Positions 63,706-64,000 of a DNA stretch of 64,000 nt are shown here, one piece after another. Within the stretch, counting starts at the first letter, position 1, and each line of letters opens with the position of its first letter. The position numbers and the translations under genes are program-made. Origin of the DNA: Streptomyces sp. RB17 (GTDB taxonomy: Bacteria > Actinomycetota > Actinomycetes > Streptomycetales > Streptomycetaceae); contig NZ_WEGL01000002.1 in assembly GCF_009604455.1 (NCBI RefSeq), positions 806,001 through 870,000 on the forward strand, read 5' to 3'. The notes beneath the pieces were generated by a model. That model ran no database searches and was not told the origin of the DNA. It saw only the letters and a list, made by a program, of their open reading frames with translations.

Positions 63706-64000
63706 GCCACCCGTCGGCGGTCTGGCCGCGGCCCTCGGGCGCGACGTCGTGCACGGCCTCGACGTCACCGTCGCCCTCGGGCTGGACCGCGAGGTCCCCG
63801 AGGACCGGCAGCGGATCCTCCTCGACGCGATCGACCCGCGCGCCTTCCGGATCTTCGGCACCGACCTCGGCGGCGTACGGCTGTGCGCGCAGGACCTCGA
63901 CTGGTCCTTCGGCTCCGGCGCGCCCCTGTACGGGCGCGGACAGGACCTGCTGCTGGTCGCCTACGGCCGCAGGCTCCCCGCCGGCCGGCTGCGCGGCGAG
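63650..64000 (+). pseudogene. Maleylpyruvate isomerase-family mycothiol-dependent protein, partial
   Basis: An open frame running off the right edge reads HAHHPWTPPVGGLAAALGRD, then VVHGLDVTVALGLDREVPED, and later DLDWSFGSGAPLYGRGQDLL and AYGRRLPAGRLRGE. This matches the middle and C-terminal parts of MDMPI/DinB-like mycothiol-dependent proteins (VHGLD motif with a metal-ligand His). The N-terminal half with the other metal ligands is not upstream; the LysR remnant lies there on the opposite strand. The left boundary is therefore uncertain, and the gene appears 5'-truncated. More of it continues outside the window. Confidence 0.6.

Overview
The window is a high-GC (about 70%+) chromosomal segment with the codon bias, GTG/TTG starts, leaderless TAGGGT-type promoters, mycothiol-dependent enzymes and gene families of a Streptomyces-like actinomycete. 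It carries no rRNA, tRNA or CRISPR that I can recognise and no phage or transposase gene. Genes sit in short operons with many ATGA/GTGA overlaps.

Left part (1-11.3 kb): the end of a YihY/BrkB-type membrane protein, then a leftward export cassette made of a double-glycine leader peptide gene, an HlyD-like adaptor, a C39-peptidase ABC transporter and a second ABC transporter of the NHLP/NHLM bacteriocin-export type, with no modifying enzyme beside them. Next come a PaaI-like thioesterase, a secreted S1 serine protease and two divergent GAF/PAS/SpoIIE phosphatases (9.2-14.3 kb).

14.9-19.5 kb holds an extra cytochrome b (QcrB-like) facing a ctaF-ctaD oxidase pair. 19.6-25.9 kb is a dTDP-L-rhamnose locus (rfbA-rfbB-rfbD, a methyltransferase, convergent rfbC and a family 2 glycosyltransferase). 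26.1-28.5 kb is a MarR-MFS-isochorismatase-like operon. 28.7-35 kb has a YdiJ-type FAD/Fe-S dehydrogenase, an enolase-superfamily enzyme, an SDR, a YfcE-like phosphoesterase and a GNAT protein.

35.1-43.2 kb is a complete leftward cox-type molybdenum hydroxylase operon (S-L-M-D-E-XdhC-G) of the form II type. It faces a gene for an Otr(A)-like ribosomal protection GTPase (43.5-46.1 kb) interrupted by a long 27-bp repeat tract. 46.2-50.2 kb has a secreted GH5 enzyme, a secreted beta-propeller protein and a TetR regulator that share a palindromic operator. 51-54.4 kb has an alcohol dehydrogenase, a UGT-type glycosyltransferase, and an alpha/beta hydrolase preceded by an attenuator-like leader.

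54.4-58 kb looks like a decayed accessory patch: a GH27 alpha-galactosidase pseudogene, a 5'-truncated ctaD, a MarR remnant, a SnoaL-like gene and a degenerate acyltransferase. 58.2-63.2 kb holds the mycothiol formaldehyde-detoxification pair (mscR plus MBL hydrolase), two SDRs and a PLP decarboxylase. The right edge has a frameshifted LysR remnant joined to the 3' part of a mycothiol-dependent maleylpyruvate-isomerase-family gene.

The most notable signals are: the orphan double-glycine peptide export cassette; repeat-expanded segments at several loci, two of them inside conserved enzyme genes; a leader ORF with mutually exclusive hairpins upstream of the hydrolase; and a standalone acyltransferase-like protein that has lost both catalytic residues.
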